64,000 bases of DNA from GCA-2686265 sp036010965 (GTDB lineage: Bacteria; Planctomycetota; UBA1135; GCA-002686595). The stretch covers positions 7,848 through 71,847 of the forward strand of contig DASCMO010000144.1 in assembly GCA_036010965.1 (NCBI GenBank), given 5' to 3'. The notes beneath the pieces were generated by a model, which was not told where the DNA came from, searched no databases, and saw only the letters and a program-made list of their open reading frames with translations. The position numbers and the translations under genes were made by a program. Below are positions 32,278-41,901 of the stretch, one piece after another; position 1 is the first letter of the stretch, and the number at the start of each line of letters is the position of its first letter.

Positions 32278-34272
32278 ATGATCCAACGCCGCTTCCAAGA
32301 GTTCCGGATGTCAGGAAAGCTCCCGGCGCCCTGCGGCGCCGGAGTGCGCCTGCTGGAATTGATGGGCGACCAGGGTGCGGCTTCGAAGGAGATCGTGCGG
32401 GCCATCGAGACCGATGCCGTCCTGACCCGCCGCCTGCTCAAGCTGGTCGATGCGACCCGACCGCAGGGGTGCGATCCGATCCAGACCCTGACCGAGGCCG
32501 TGCGCGCCCTCGGCCCTGGCACCGTCCGCAATGTAGGCCTGGCCTTCTCGCTGATCTCCGCCTCCAGCCGCGGCATCTGGCGTGGCTTCGACTACGACCG
32601 CTACTGGTCTCGTGCCCTGGCGCGAGCCGTGGCGTGTTCCGCTATCAGCCGACACGTCGCCATCGGTATCCCCGCGGAGGGTTTCGTCCTGGGAGTGCTG
32701 GCGGAAGTGGGCCGGCTCGCGCTCGCCCGCGTCCACCCCGAGGCCTACCTGGAACTCATCTCCGCCCATCGCTCGGCATCGGCACGCGAGATCGTCGACG
32801 CAGAGCGCTCCCGTTTCGACATCGACCACACCGAGCTGGCCGAGTGCTTGCTCAGGGATTGGGGCCTCTCACCCGAACTCGTCCAGGCAGTCAAGGAGTT
32901 CGAGTTCACCGACATCACTGTCGATGAAGGGGCATTGGAAGACATGGTGCAGGCCCTCGGCGCAGCGGACATCGTGGCGCGCGTACGCGTACACGAGGAA
33001 GACTCGACGCTGGAGAACTGGGAGCTGCAGGCGCGCAAGGTGGTTGGCTTGAAGGCCCGCCTGGGTTGCGATGACCAGGCATTCACAGCCTTCTGCGATG
33101 ACATCGTCGCAGGCTGGCACGAGTGGGGCGAGGAGCTGGGGATGAACACCCACCCGGCCGTCGGATTCGAGGGCAGGGCGGTAGGGCACCCCGCGCCAGG
33201 CGGATCCCTCCGCGTGGGTGGGGCCGGTCTGGGGGCGTTGTCCGAACCGCTCGCGTCTCCGCCGGCGCAAGTGGACGGTGACGCGAGCGAGCCGTTGGCT
33301 CCTCTACAGGTACTCGCCGTCGACGATGACTCCGCCAGCCTGAGCTTGGTGGAGGAAAGTCTGCGCCGGCGCGGCTACGAGGTGCGTCTGGCCACCGACG
33401 GAGAGGCCGCCTTGAGCGCCGTCATCGCGGCGCCACCGCAGATAGTGGTCTGCGACTGGCAGATGCCCGGGATGAACGGCCTCGATCTCTGCCGTGCCCT
33501 ACGCCAGCTGGACGGAGGAGCGGAGATCTACTTCGTGCTCGTCACGGGTCACGACGCGCAGGCAACCATCGTCGAGGCCTTCGACGCCGGCGTGGATGAC
33601 TACATCCAGAAGCCCTTCGATCCGCAGGTCCTCCTGGCTCGTATCAAGGGCGGGCGGCGCGTCATCGAACTTCAGCGACAGTTCGAGTGCGATCAACGCA
33701 CGATCCACCGGCAGGTCTCGGAACTGCAGTTGTTGACCCGCCGGCTGCGCTCGGCGGCATTGACCGACACTCTGACGGGCCTTCCGAACCGGCGCTTCGC
33801 CATGCGGCGCCTGCAGCAGGCATGGGAGTCGTCGAGCCGGACCGGCCAGCCGCTCTCGATCGTGATGGTCGATATCGACGAGTTCAAGCGCATCAACGAT
33901 GTGTACGGCCACGCGGCCGGCGACATTGCTCTGCGTCAGACTTCCGAAGTGCTCCGATCGGTGCTCTCCGCGGAAGAGGACGTCTGCCGCCTGAGCGGCG
34001 ACGAGCTGCTCGTCATCTGTCCTGGCAGCGACACGGCAGCGACGGCGCGCGTGGCCGAACGCCTGCGCAAGGCCGTCGGGGAGCAGACCTTCTCCTGGGG
34101 CGAGGCGAGCTGTCGCATCACCCTGAGCCTGGGCGTCGCGTCACGCTTCCCCTGGATGGAGTCGAGCGACGCCTTCCTTGAGGCCGCGGATGAGGCGGTC
34201 TACGCGGCGAAGAAGGGTGGCCGGAACCGGGTCAGCTGCGCCTCGGAGACGCCGTCGTCTTTCACTGCCTGA
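32278..34272 (+). CDS. HDOD-REC-GGDEF signalling protein
   Basis: The 664-residue cytoplasmic protein joins three modules. An HDOD domain spans about 10-215 (VLTRRLLKLVDAT, LGVLAEVGRLALA). A receiver domain at about 343-462 has the acidic pair in LAVDDDS, phospho-acceptor Asp393 in VCDWQMPG and Lys445 in QKPFD. A coiled segment (463-495) leads to a diguanylate cyclase domain (about 496-655) with DTLTGLPNRR, VDIDEFKRINDVYGHAAGD and the active-site loop RLSGDELLVI. That loop reads SGDEL instead of GGDEF, so cyclase activity needs testing. Start at ATG 32278; an ATG at 32308 is possible. It probably turns a phosphorelay input into c-di-GMP. Confidence 0.9.
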   Translation: MIQRRFQEFRMSGKLPAPCGAGVRLLELMGDQGAASKEIVRAIETDAVLTRRLLKLVDATRPQGCDPIQTLTEAVRALGPGTVRNVGLAFSLISASSRGIWRGFDYDRYWSRALARAVACSAISRHVAIGIPAEGFVLGVLAEVGRLALARVHPEAYLELISAHRSASAREIVDAERSRFDIDHTELAECLLRDWGLSPELVQAVKEFEFTDITVDEGALEDMVQALGAADIVARVRVHEEDSTLENWELQARKVVGLKARLGCDDQAFTAFCDDIVAGWHEWGEELGMNTHPAVGFEGRAVGHPAPGGSLRVGGAGLGALSEPLASPPAQVDGDASEPLAPLQVLAVDDDSASLSLVEESLRRRGYEVRLATDGEAALSAVIAAPPQIVVCDWQMPGMNGLDLCRALRQLDGGAEIYFVLVTGHDAQATIVEAFDAGVDDYIQKPFDPQVLLARIKGGRRVIELQRQFECDQRTIHRQVSELQLLTRRLRSAALTDTLTGLPNRRFAMRRLQQAWESSSRTGQPLSIVMVDIDEFKRINDVYGHAAGDIALRQTSEVLRSVLSAEEDVCRLSGDELLVICPGSDTAATARVAERLRKAVGEQTFSWGEASCRITLSLGVASRFPWMESSDAFLEAADEAVYAAKKGGRNRVSCASETPSSFTA

Positions 34273-34289
34273 AGCGGATCCGGCTTCAG
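34269..34289. terminator. Hairpin between convergent HDOD and DUF3604 genes
   Basis: CTGAAGC (34269-34275) pairs with GCTTCAG (34283-34289) around a 7-nt loop. The left arm contains the stop of the plus-strand gene, and the minus-strand gene ends 10 bp away. No T-tract. Confidence 0.4.
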
Positions 34290-34298
34290 CTCGGCGGT

Positions 34299-36314
34299 TC
34301 ACTCCAGGAAGAACGGACTCGACCAGGCCAGACCGCCATCGATCTGGAGCACCCGTAGGTAGAGGTACTCGCCAGGTTCGAGGTCTTCGACGTAGGTGAC
34401 GGACCGAATGTCCTCACGATCCCCGACCAGCGTGCGCTCGACGAGCGAACCGCTGCGGACGAGATCGATGTGCTCGATGGTGCTCGTCGCGGAGATGCGC
34501 AGATTCAGGCGTGCGCGATCGGGCAAGTCGGCGGTACGCACCCTCGCGCCCATCTCGTGGCCGCCGAGGGCAACGTCCAGCAGAATGCGCGGGCCGCTGG
34601 TGGCGTAGGTTCGTCGCGCGCGCAAGGCCGAGAGCAAGCTGGAGCGGGAGAGGTCGTCGGCGCGGATCGCCGCCAGCCCACCGTTTCCGAGACGAGCCCC
34701 TCGCTCGTCGCCGGGACGCGCCGCCTGGTAGCCGTAGAAAGGTGAGAGGTGCGCCAACCCAGGGTGTCCGTCGTGACCGTCGCTGCTGCCCACGAAGCCG
34801 AGGGTGTATCCCATGTCGAGTGCGTCGCGAACGGAGTTGCCGGGCAGGAACGAGTAGATGCGCGAAGGGGAGTCGGCGGCCTCGCTACTGCCGTGGACGC
34901 TCATGACCTCGGTCACCGGCTCCAGCACGGGATCGGGGGCGACCGACCAGTCCGTGGCCACCGGTCCGCCGGCGGAGTGGTGGGCGAAGGTCAGCGCGGA
35001 GTGACCCCGGAGGGCGTCCCAGAGTTCGCCGGGCGTGTCGAAGCGCTCGTCGAGGGAACTCAGCACCTCGCCGTCCTCCTCGAAGTACAGCACGTGCCGG
35101 TGGCCGTGGATCCAGCTCGTCCACTCGTAGGCCAGGAGTGTCACGAACCGGCCCGGTTCGTGAAACGCGTCGACCTGCTCTCCAATCTCCTCCCACATTT
35201 CGGGGCGCTGGTCGAGGAAGTGCATCATGCCGTAGTGGTCGTGGTCGGTGAGGGCAACCACATCCAGCGCAGCCACGTCCCGGGCGTAGCTAAAGTAGTC
35301 CTCGGGCAAGCCTGTTCCGTCGGAGAGGTTGGAGTGGCCGTGCAGGTCTCCCCAGAAGATCGGAGCGACCTGTTCTTCTACCCAGAGCGGATTGGTGCGG
35401 GCTTCCACGGCGAGGCCATCGCCTTCGAAGGACGCCGTGACGCGCCAGGTACCAGGGCCGGGGGCGTCGAGTTCAAGGGTGCGGCAGCCGCCGTCGCCGG
35501 CGGCCAGCTCCACGCGGTCGGGGAGCACTAACCCCTCAGGTGTGGAGCGCAGGGTCACGGTGCCGGCCATCTCGCATCCACGGCTCCCAGCGCCGTCGAG
35601 CAGGGCGAGGGTCAGGCGCACGGGCGCGCCAGGCCGCGCCGTGGCGGTGATGTGGGCGGTGAGCATGGCCGCCTGAGCGGGGAGGACGTCGATCGTCGGG
35701 CAGTCCTCGGCGCGCTCCCGGATCCCGTCGCCATCGCCGTCTACGGCGAACAGGAAAAGGGAGCCGCGCTCGGCGTACTGGTCGGGAATCGCCTGGGCGG
35801 CGCCGGCGCCGTAGACCAGCTCGATGCGCTCGCCCGCTTCCAGGGCCCGGCCGAGGACCTCGATCTGCATCAGGGTCCGCTGCAGGGTGCGCGGCGCAAG
35901 TTCGACCCCCTCGGCGTCGCTGCCCACGGTGGTGTAGCCTGGCATCTGCTCGCGTGTCGATTGGGGCGTGCTCCAGCCCCAGAAAGGAGGCACCTGAAAG
36001 TAGAGCGCCCCGCCGACCTGTATTCCGAGCGGGCCGACCTCGAAGGTGAAGGTCCAGCGTCCCGGGCGGCCGACCTGTGCGTGGCCGTCTTCGCCCTCCT
36101 CGACCACCAGCCAGGCGCGTCCACCGCCGTCGGAGGGGTGGCGCTCGGCGGCCAGGTCGGCCCGCAACTCCGCGAGCACCGCGGGCTTGGCGGTCGGGGG
36201 CAATCCGTCCGCCGAGGACGGCGCCTGTCCCGTTTGCGGCGCATCGGAGCGTGAGCAGGAGAGCAGAAGGAGCAGGGCGAAGCCGGCGGCGGGGCGTGTG
36301 TGGGTCAACTTCAT
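34299..36314 (-). CDS. DUF3604/PHP-type metallohydrolase-like lipoprotein
   Basis: The 671-residue protein begins with a lipoprotein signal (GFALLLLLSCSRSD, Cys about 20). Residues about 50-310 are beta-rich domains. From about residue 323 a PHP-like metal site appears: WGDLHGHSNLSDGTGLPEDYFSYARD, then VALTDHDHYG and, later, TFAHHS and GSSDGHDGHPG, which together supply histidines and aspartates for a di/trinuclear metal centre as in DUF3604 proteins. The C-terminal ALRARRTYATSGPRILLD segment is typical of this family. It probably acts in the periplasm or at the outer membrane; the substrate is unknown. It is convergent with the HDOD regulator and divergent from fhs. Confidence 0.82.
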   Translation of the reverse strand: MKLTHTRPAAGFALLLLLSCSRSDAPQTGQAPSSADGLPPTAKPAVLAELRADLAAERHPSDGGGRAWLVVEEGEDGHAQVGRPGRWTFTFEVGPLGIQVGGALYFQVPPFWGWSTPQSTREQMPGYTTVGSDAEGVELAPRTLQRTLMQIEVLGRALEAGERIELVYGAGAAQAIPDQYAERGSLFLFAVDGDGDGIRERAEDCPTIDVLPAQAAMLTAHITATARPGAPVRLTLALLDGAGSRGCEMAGTVTLRSTPEGLVLPDRVELAAGDGGCRTLELDAPGPGTWRVTASFEGDGLAVEARTNPLWVEEQVAPIFWGDLHGHSNLSDGTGLPEDYFSYARDVAALDVVALTDHDHYGMMHFLDQRPEMWEEIGEQVDAFHEPGRFVTLLAYEWTSWIHGHRHVLYFEEDGEVLSSLDERFDTPGELWDALRGHSALTFAHHSAGGPVATDWSVAPDPVLEPVTEVMSVHGSSEAADSPSRIYSFLPGNSVRDALDMGYTLGFVGSSDGHDGHPGLAHLSPFYGYQAARPGDERGARLGNGGLAAIRADDLSRSSLLSALRARRTYATSGPRILLDVALGGHEMGARVRTADLPDRARLNLRISATSTIEHIDLVRSGSLVERTLVGDREDIRSVTYVEDLEPGEYLYLRVLQIDGGLAWSSPFFLE

Positions 36315-36491
36315 CGAGGATCAGGCAGGGTAGGCGGCGCGAGACCGCACAGCCAGCCCGTGTCTCGCGGGGGGGCATCCGAGGCGCTGCGAACACCCAC
36401 GATTCACAGAGCCCTTCCCTGCTGGCGGTGGATTACGGGGGCCTGAAATCCGCCTCATGAATGGAGAGGCCCAGCGGGTAGACTCCCGCCC

Positions 36492-38156
36492 GTGCCCACC
36501 GACATCGAGATTGCGCGTGCGAAGACCCTCCTGCCCGTCGGCGAGATCGCCCAGAAGATCGGCCTCGGCGAGGACGATCTGGTGCCCTACGGCCGCACCA
36601 TGGCCAAGGTCCGGGTCGAGGCCGTCGCGGACCGGGAGATCAGTGGCAAGCTGATCCTCGTCTCGGCGGTGACGCCCACGCCCGCGGGCGAGGGCAAGAC
36701 GACCGTCACCGTGGGCCTCGGCCAGGCTCTGGGCAAGCTAGGGCTGAAGGGTGCGATCTCCATCCGCGAACCCTCCCTGGGGCCGTGCATGGGGATGAAG
36801 GGCGGAGCGACCGGCGGCGGCCATGCGCAGGTCCTCCCGATGGAGGACATCAACCTTCACTTCACGGGCGACCTGCACGCGATCACCGCTGCGAACAACC
36901 TCCTCGCGGCCCTCGTCGACAACCAGATGTACTTCCGCCACGATCCACCGCTCGATCCCCGGCGGGTCACCTGGCGACGGGTGCTCGACATGAACGATCG
37001 CCCGCTTCGCAACGCGGTGATCGGAATGGGCGGGCCCACTTCCGGCGTCCCCCGTGAGACCGGGTTTGACATCACCGCCGCGTCGGAGGTCATGGCCGTG
37101 CTCTGCCTGGCCGAGGATCTCGCGGATCTCGAGGCGCGCCTTGGACGCATGATCGTCGGCTACGGTTACGACAACTCTCCCGTGACGGCCGCCGACCTGG
37201 GCGCGACGGGGGCGATGGTCGCCCTTCTGAAGGACGCGGTGAAGCCCAACCTCGTGCAGACACTCGACGAGACGCCTGCCTTCGTCCACGGCGGCCCCTT
37301 CGCGAACATCGCCCACGGCACCAGCAGCGTCATCGCCGCCAAGACCGCTCTGCGCCTGGCAGACTATGTCATCACCGAGGCAGGCTTCGGTTTCGATCTC
37401 GGAGCGGCGAAGTTCTTCGACATCATGTGCCGCCAGTCCGGGCTGCAGCCGTCGTGCGTGATCCTCGTGGCGACGATTCGGGCCCTCAAGATGCACGGCG
37501 GAGTGCCGCTCTCCGAGCTCGACCGGCCCGACCCCGACGCGGTGCGCCGGGGGCTTCCCAACCTGGAGAAGCACCTCGAGACCAATGAGTTCTTCGGCGT
37601 GCCCGAACTCGTGACGGTGAACAAGTTCACCGGTGACACGGAGGAGGAGATAGCGGTCGTGCTGGACCGCTGCGCTGCGCTCGGCTACGAGGCCGCCGTG
37701 GCCGATGTCTGGAGCCGAGGGGGAGAGGGCGGTGTGGAGGCGGCGCGCAAGATGGTCGAGATCGCCGATGCCTTCGACGGGGAGTTCACTCACCTCTACG
37801 AGCTCGAGGAGAGCATCGAGGAGAAGATTCGCAAGGTGAGCGAGAAGGTCTACGGCGCCCACGCGATCGACCTCACCGCGCGGGCGAAGAAGGACATCGC
37901 GCGCATCGAGAGTCTCGGCCTCGCGACGCTCCCGATCTGTATCGCCAAGACACAACAATCGCTCAGCGACAACCCAAAATTACTCGGACGGCCGAAGGAC
38001 TTCGTGGTCACCGTGCGAGAGATCGCCGTGAGCGCCGGAGCGGGCTTCCTGGTCCCGATCACAGGCGACATCATGCGCATGCCGGGGCTCCCGCGCCGTC
38101 CCGCCGCTCTGGACATCGGCCTCGACGCTGCAGGCGAGGTGCGCGGGCTGGCCTGA
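36492..38156 (+). CDS. fhs: Formate-tetrahydrofolate ligase
   Basis: The 554-residue enzyme makes 10-formyl-THF from formate, ATP and THF. The P-loop segment SAVTPTPAGEGKTTVTVGL is at about 58-76, with REPSLGPCMGMKGGATGGGHAQVLPMEDINLHFTGD further on, both nearly invariant, and the C-terminal QQSLSDNPKLLGRPKDF is present. Length is normal. The start is GTG 36492, and no better start lies nearby. It stands alone, divergent from the DUF3604 lipoprotein and convergent with the peroxidase fusion. Confidence 0.97.
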   Translation: MPTDIEIARAKTLLPVGEIAQKIGLGEDDLVPYGRTMAKVRVEAVADREISGKLILVSAVTPTPAGEGKTTVTVGLGQALGKLGLKGAISIREPSLGPCMGMKGGATGGGHAQVLPMEDINLHFTGDLHAITAANNLLAALVDNQMYFRHDPPLDPRRVTWRRVLDMNDRPLRNAVIGMGGPTSGVPRETGFDITAASEVMAVLCLAEDLADLEARLGRMIVGYGYDNSPVTAADLGATGAMVALLKDAVKPNLVQTLDETPAFVHGGPFANIAHGTSSVIAAKTALRLADYVITEAGFGFDLGAAKFFDIMCRQSGLQPSCVILVATIRALKMHGGVPLSELDRPDPDAVRRGLPNLEKHLETNEFFGVPELVTVNKFTGDTEEEIAVVLDRCAALGYEAAVADVWSRGGEGGVEAARKMVEIADAFDGEFTHLYELEESIEEKIRKVSEKVYGAHAIDLTARAKKDIARIESLGLATLPICIAKTQQSLSDNPKLLGRPKDFVVTVREIAVSAGAGFLVPITGDIMRMPGLPRRPAALDIGLDAAGEVRGLA

Positions 38157-38192
38157 GCAGGAAAGTCGTACCTGCCGGCGAGGACCGTTGGG

Positions 38193-40514
38193 TCAGCGCT
38201 CCCCGGCGAGTACGAGTACCTGCCAAAGGCGGTGATTGGCGCGCCGGCGCAGGTCCGACCAGTCCGCGCCCGGCAGGACGGGCGGGAGGGTCGTGATGCC
38301 CACTTCATCGAAGCTGTTGCTGTAGCCCGCCAGGTCCCAGGCCACGTCCGCGCCCTCAAGGCCGACCTGGATGGCCTTTGCGTCGGGCGCCTTGCCATTG
38401 CCCGAATACTGGTTGTCGTGGATCCAGTTCCCGTCAGGGATCGGATCCACATCGTAAGCCCTGCGCTGTCTTGAGTCGTAGAGGATGTCCAGCCCCACCA
38501 CGGCCACGCCGACGGTGTCGTTGTCGCGGATGATGTTGTCGGTCACCTCGACCCGGTCCGCGGCCAGAAGCATGACACCCGTTCCCGAGGGGACATTGGC
38601 CACGACAGCCTCGGGGTCGGCAAAGTTCTCGTGGTTGTTGGATTCAATGATGTTCCCGCGCACGACGCAGTCCAGGGAGACCTTTGACGGGTTGTTGGGG
38701 AGCAGGAACACCAGCACACCGCCAGCGTTGTCGTGGACGTGGTTGTCCTCTACCAGGGCGTCGACCGAGTTCTCAATCTCGATGCCCGTCACGTTTCCGT
38801 ACACGTCATTGCCGCGCACGATGATGTCCTTGGACTGGCCGACGTAGATGCCCGCGTCGCGAACTCCAGTGACCGTGCAGTCCTCGATCAAGACGCCCAC
38901 GACCTCCACGGGGTAGAGACCGTACAGGCCGGAGTCCGAGCAGTGAATGTCGCGGAAGATGAGGTCGGTACCCAGGTTGATCATCAGTCCGTTGGCGGTG
39001 TAGGCGCGGACGTCGAATCCCTGGATCGTCAGGTGCGAGCCCGAACCCGTGACCGCATCGCTCAGGAGGTGTTTGCCGTCCAGCACCGGGCGCGCGCCAT
39101 CGACCGTGACGCCCTCGATGGTCAGGTTGGAGACGTCGATGGCGAGGGATTCGTGGTAGATGCCGGGCATGACACGGATTCGCTCACCCGGCTGCGCGGC
39201 GTCCACGGCGTCCTGGATGCGTCCGCCCTCGCGCACGACGATGCCGCCCTCGTTGCGCTCGATCAGCGGTCTGGGAGGCGGGTCGCCCTGTGCCTGGAAG
39301 CGCGCGAGCTCCGCGGAGCGGTTGGCGAGGCGGGGCACGACAGGCAGTCCCGAGGGGACTCGCGTGGGCAGCTGGGGCGCTGCCGACTCGTCGGTGAGGG
39401 CGTGCAGGAAGGCGATCAGGTCAGCGCGCTCGCGCTCGGAGAGATCGAAGGGGCGAATCTTGTCGTCGATGTCGATCTCTCCGAGCTCGAAGGCGTGGCC
39501 GCCGCCTTTCGCGTAGAAATCGAGCACATCCTCGAGCGTCGCGAGCACGCCGTTGTGCATGTAGGGAGCAGTCAGGGCAACATTGCGCAGGGTGGGCACC
39601 TTGAAGGCGTGCTCGTAGCCCGCGCCCGCCACCTCCCCGCGGCCGAGATCCGCGTCCGCCAGGTCGGGGTGGGGCGGCACGCCGATCACCTTGAAGTCGG
39701 GGTTGGCAAAGGTCGGCACGTTGTGGCACTCGAAGCACCGTGTCTTGAGCGAGCGGAACGCACCCAGGCCGCGGCGCTGCGCAGTCGAGAGGGCCTCGCG
39801 TTCGCCACCCGCGTAGCGATCGTAGGCTGAATCAGCGGTCAGGACGGTGCGCTCGAAGGCGGCGATGGCGTCGGTCACGTGATCAAAGGTCACCGCCTCG
39901 GCGGGGGTGCCATCGAAGGCGCCCTGGAAGAGAGTCACGTATTCGGGGATGGCGGAGAGTTGCTCCACCAGCTCGTCAGCGTCCTGCGCCATCTCCCCGG
40001 CGTCCTGGATCGGCCCCGCTGCCTGTTCTTCCAGGTCGGCGGCGCGCCCGTCCCAGAACTGGCGGGCGTTGTAGGCGGCGTTCCAGATCGTGGGGGAGCC
40101 GCGCCGCAGGACCTTGCCGCCGTGCCGGTCGGGCCCCAGGCCGACACCGCCGCGACCCATGGAGAGGGCGCGGTTGTCGGAGAAACCCAGGTCGGGGTGG
40201 TGGCAGTGGGCGCAGGAGGTCGTGTCATCACCCGAGAGCAGCGGGTCGAAGTAGAGCAGCTTGCCCAGAGCTTCCTTCTCCGGTGTGGAGGCGTTGTCGG
40301 CCCGCATGGCCATGGGCGGGAAGTCGCGGTCGAGGTCGGCGCCCGCCGCGATGGCATCGAAGCGGGCCAGGGATGCCGATTCAATGCTCGCCACCCCGGC
40401 CCGCACGCCGCCGGGCTGAACGAGCCCCGGGATCGGGGCGTAGACGAAGAGGAGGAAGCCGACAACCGCACCACCGAGAAGCGCAGACAGGATCTTTGAA
40501 GTGCGGGAGCTCAT
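38193..40514 (-). CDS. Di-heme cytochrome c peroxidase (MauG-like) fused to right-handed beta-helix
   Basis: The 773-residue protein starts at ATG 40514 with a signal anchor (ILSALLGGAVVGFLLFVYA, 8-26). Residues about 70-400 form a bacterial cytochrome c peroxidase/MauG domain with two heme motifs, CAHCH (101-105) and CFECH (260-264), plus FWDGRA and PYMHNGVLATLEDVLDFY, the usual motif near the second heme. A linker leads to a parallel beta-helix from about 410 to 690 (GGRIQDAVDAAQPGERIRV, PGIYHESLAI, repeated LIEDCTV, IIVRGNDVYGN, ALVEDNHVHDN). That arrangement is NosD/carbohydrate-binding-like. The longer open frame upstream is a shadow. The fusion suggests oxidation of a bound polysaccharide or surface polymer (inference). 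Confidence 0.88.
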   Translation of the reverse strand: MSSRTSKILSALLGGAVVGFLLFVYAPIPGLVQPGGVRAGVASIESASLARFDAIAAGADLDRDFPPMAMRADNASTPEKEALGKLLYFDPLLSGDDTTSCAHCHHPDLGFSDNRALSMGRGGVGLGPDRHGGKVLRRGSPTIWNAAYNARQFWDGRAADLEEQAAGPIQDAGEMAQDADELVEQLSAIPEYVTLFQGAFDGTPAEAVTFDHVTDAIAAFERTVLTADSAYDRYAGGEREALSTAQRRGLGAFRSLKTRCFECHNVPTFANPDFKVIGVPPHPDLADADLGRGEVAGAGYEHAFKVPTLRNVALTAPYMHNGVLATLEDVLDFYAKGGGHAFELGEIDIDDKIRPFDLSERERADLIAFLHALTDESAAPQLPTRVPSGLPVVPRLANRSAELARFQAQGDPPPRPLIERNEGGIVVREGGRIQDAVDAAQPGERIRVMPGIYHESLAIDVSNLTIEGVTVDGARPVLDGKHLLSDAVTGSGSHLTIQGFDVRAYTANGLMINLGTDLIFRDIHCSDSGLYGLYPVEVVGVLIEDCTVTGVRDAGIYVGQSKDIIVRGNDVYGNVTGIEIENSVDALVEDNHVHDNAGGVLVFLLPNNPSKVSLDCVVRGNIIESNNHENFADPEAVVANVPSGTGVMLLAADRVEVTDNIIRDNDTVGVAVVGLDILYDSRQRRAYDVDPIPDGNWIHDNQYSGNGKAPDAKAIQVGLEGADVAWDLAGYSNSFDEVGITTLPPVLPGADWSDLRRRANHRLWQVLVLAGER

Positions 40515-40621
40515 GTGCGCCAGCCTACACGTACGCCCACCGACCGCACTCCGTTCCAGGCCTTCTCTCCTTCTTCGCCTCCGGTCTGCGGAGCGATGAG
40601 TCGGCGCGACGGCTCCGGCGC

Positions 40622-41767
40622 TCAGGGCGAGAAGACGATCTCGACTCCGTGGGAGAGGTTGAACTGGGAGCCGCAGGGGCTCAGGGCCGGGTCGCGGTAC
40701 CAGGCCTGGAATCGGCGGACGTCCCCTGCGCCCACCCCGAGCTGCGTGGTGATGTTCTGGCTCCACTCGGCGCCGCCGATGGCGTCGGCGTTACGCACGC
40801 CGAGGCGGACCACGGAGCTTCCCGCACAGCGGATGCCGTCACCGAAGATCACGCCGTTGCCGCCGTTGACTGCCTGGAGCCCGGCGAAGAGCAAGGCGGG
40901 CTGGGTGGGCGTCATGTTGAAGGCCGTCAAGGTCAACTGGTCCACCGCCACGCTCGTGCTGCCGGAGCCCTCCAGGACTGCGCCGCTCCCCGTGGAGTTA
41001 GCACATCCCTCGCCAGTCCCGCCGGGATTCCCGCAAGGGCAGGTGCTGCCCGTCCCGTCCCCGAAGCAAAAAGCCAGGCCTACGATGTCCAGGCTCGCGC
41101 CTGGGTGTGTGTAGAGGTAGGTCACCTGCTCGGCCGTCAGGGAGCCGGAATAGACCTGCACGTCGTCGACGGCGCCGGGGAACATGTGGGTCGCCCCTTC
41201 GTGGGAGGCGATGAACCACTCGGGCCAGGGAGGGCCAGGGGCGCCGGGTCCGGTGACCACGGCCTGCTGGTTGCCGTCCACCCAGAAGGTGACCGTGAAG
41301 GCCGCGTCGAAGACCCACACCACGTGCATCCACGTGTCCTGCTGGATGATCCCGCCGCTGAAGTAGTCCATGACGCCGTTGGTGGTGAAGGTCAACTGGT
41401 TCTGCCAGATGCCCGCGCCCCAGGAACCGCCGTTGCCGAAGACGCGCCGCCAACCGGCGTTGGTGTCGGTGACCCGGATCCAGGCGCTGACGGAGAGGTC
41501 CGTCGAGAGCGCGTCGAGACCTGCCGTGCCGGGGATCGCAACGTGTCCGTTGATTCCGTCGAAGAGCACGGCCGTACTGGTCCCCGTGGCCGCAGGGGCC
41601 TGGCCCAGGGTGTAACCGCCCGTGAAGGTCCCGTCGTTTCCGGTGCCGCTCGAGTCGACGCAGACCGTTCCCGCTAGCTCGTCCAGCCGGAAATGAGCCA
41701 TCAAGTTCTGGGCGCTCGCGGGTGAAGCAGCCAGGGCGAGGAGGGCGGGGACGATTAGAGTGCGCAT
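40622..41767 (-). CDS. Secreted LamG-domain protein with shared C-terminal module
   Basis: The 381-residue protein has a signal peptide (MRTLIVPALLALAASPASA, cleavage near 19) and a LamG/concanavalin-like domain (about 22-215). That domain includes MAHFRLDELAG, VLFDGINGHVAIPG, LSVSAWIRVTD and FPGAVDDVQVYSGSLTAEQV, the pattern of sugar- or protein-binding jelly rolls. A Cys-rich linker (CFGDGTGSTCPCGNPGGTGEGCANS) leads to a C-terminal module (about 260-381) with LTLTAFNM, FGDGIRCAG, FQAWYRDP and FNLSHGVEIVFSP. The matrixin at 8879-10267 ends with the same module. It is probably on the cell surface; ligand unknown. It precedes the peroxidase fusion on the same strand by about 107 bp. Confidence 0.82.
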   Translation of the reverse strand: MRTLIVPALLALAASPASAQNLMAHFRLDELAGTVCVDSSGTGNDGTFTGGYTLGQAPAATGTSTAVLFDGINGHVAIPGTAGLDALSTDLSVSAWIRVTDTNAGWRRVFGNGGSWGAGIWQNQLTFTTNGVMDYFSGGIIQQDTWMHVVWVFDAAFTVTFWVDGNQQAVVTGPGAPGPPWPEWFIASHEGATHMFPGAVDDVQVYSGSLTAEQVTYLYTHPGASLDIVGLAFCFGDGTGSTCPCGNPGGTGEGCANSTGSGAVLEGSGSTSVAVDQLTLTAFNMTPTQPALLFAGLQAVNGGNGVIFGDGIRCAGSSVVRLGVRNADAIGGAEWSQNITTQLGVGAGDVRRFQAWYRDPALSPCGSQFNLSHGVEIVFSP

Positions 41768-41901
41768 GATGATGAAGGGTGCGTGTGATCAGCCAGGAGA
41801 CCGGGGCACGAAGGCAAGCCAGCGGAGTTTTGCAACGCCGTCGCCCAGAAGCGATCCTATCCGGCCCCGTCCGATCCTGTGGGCGACGCCTGGATTTCGC
41901 G

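Noticed and set aside
40515..40766. Upstream extension of the peroxidase fusion frame
   Set aside because: It overlaps the LamG gene in another frame and lies before the signal anchor at 40514.
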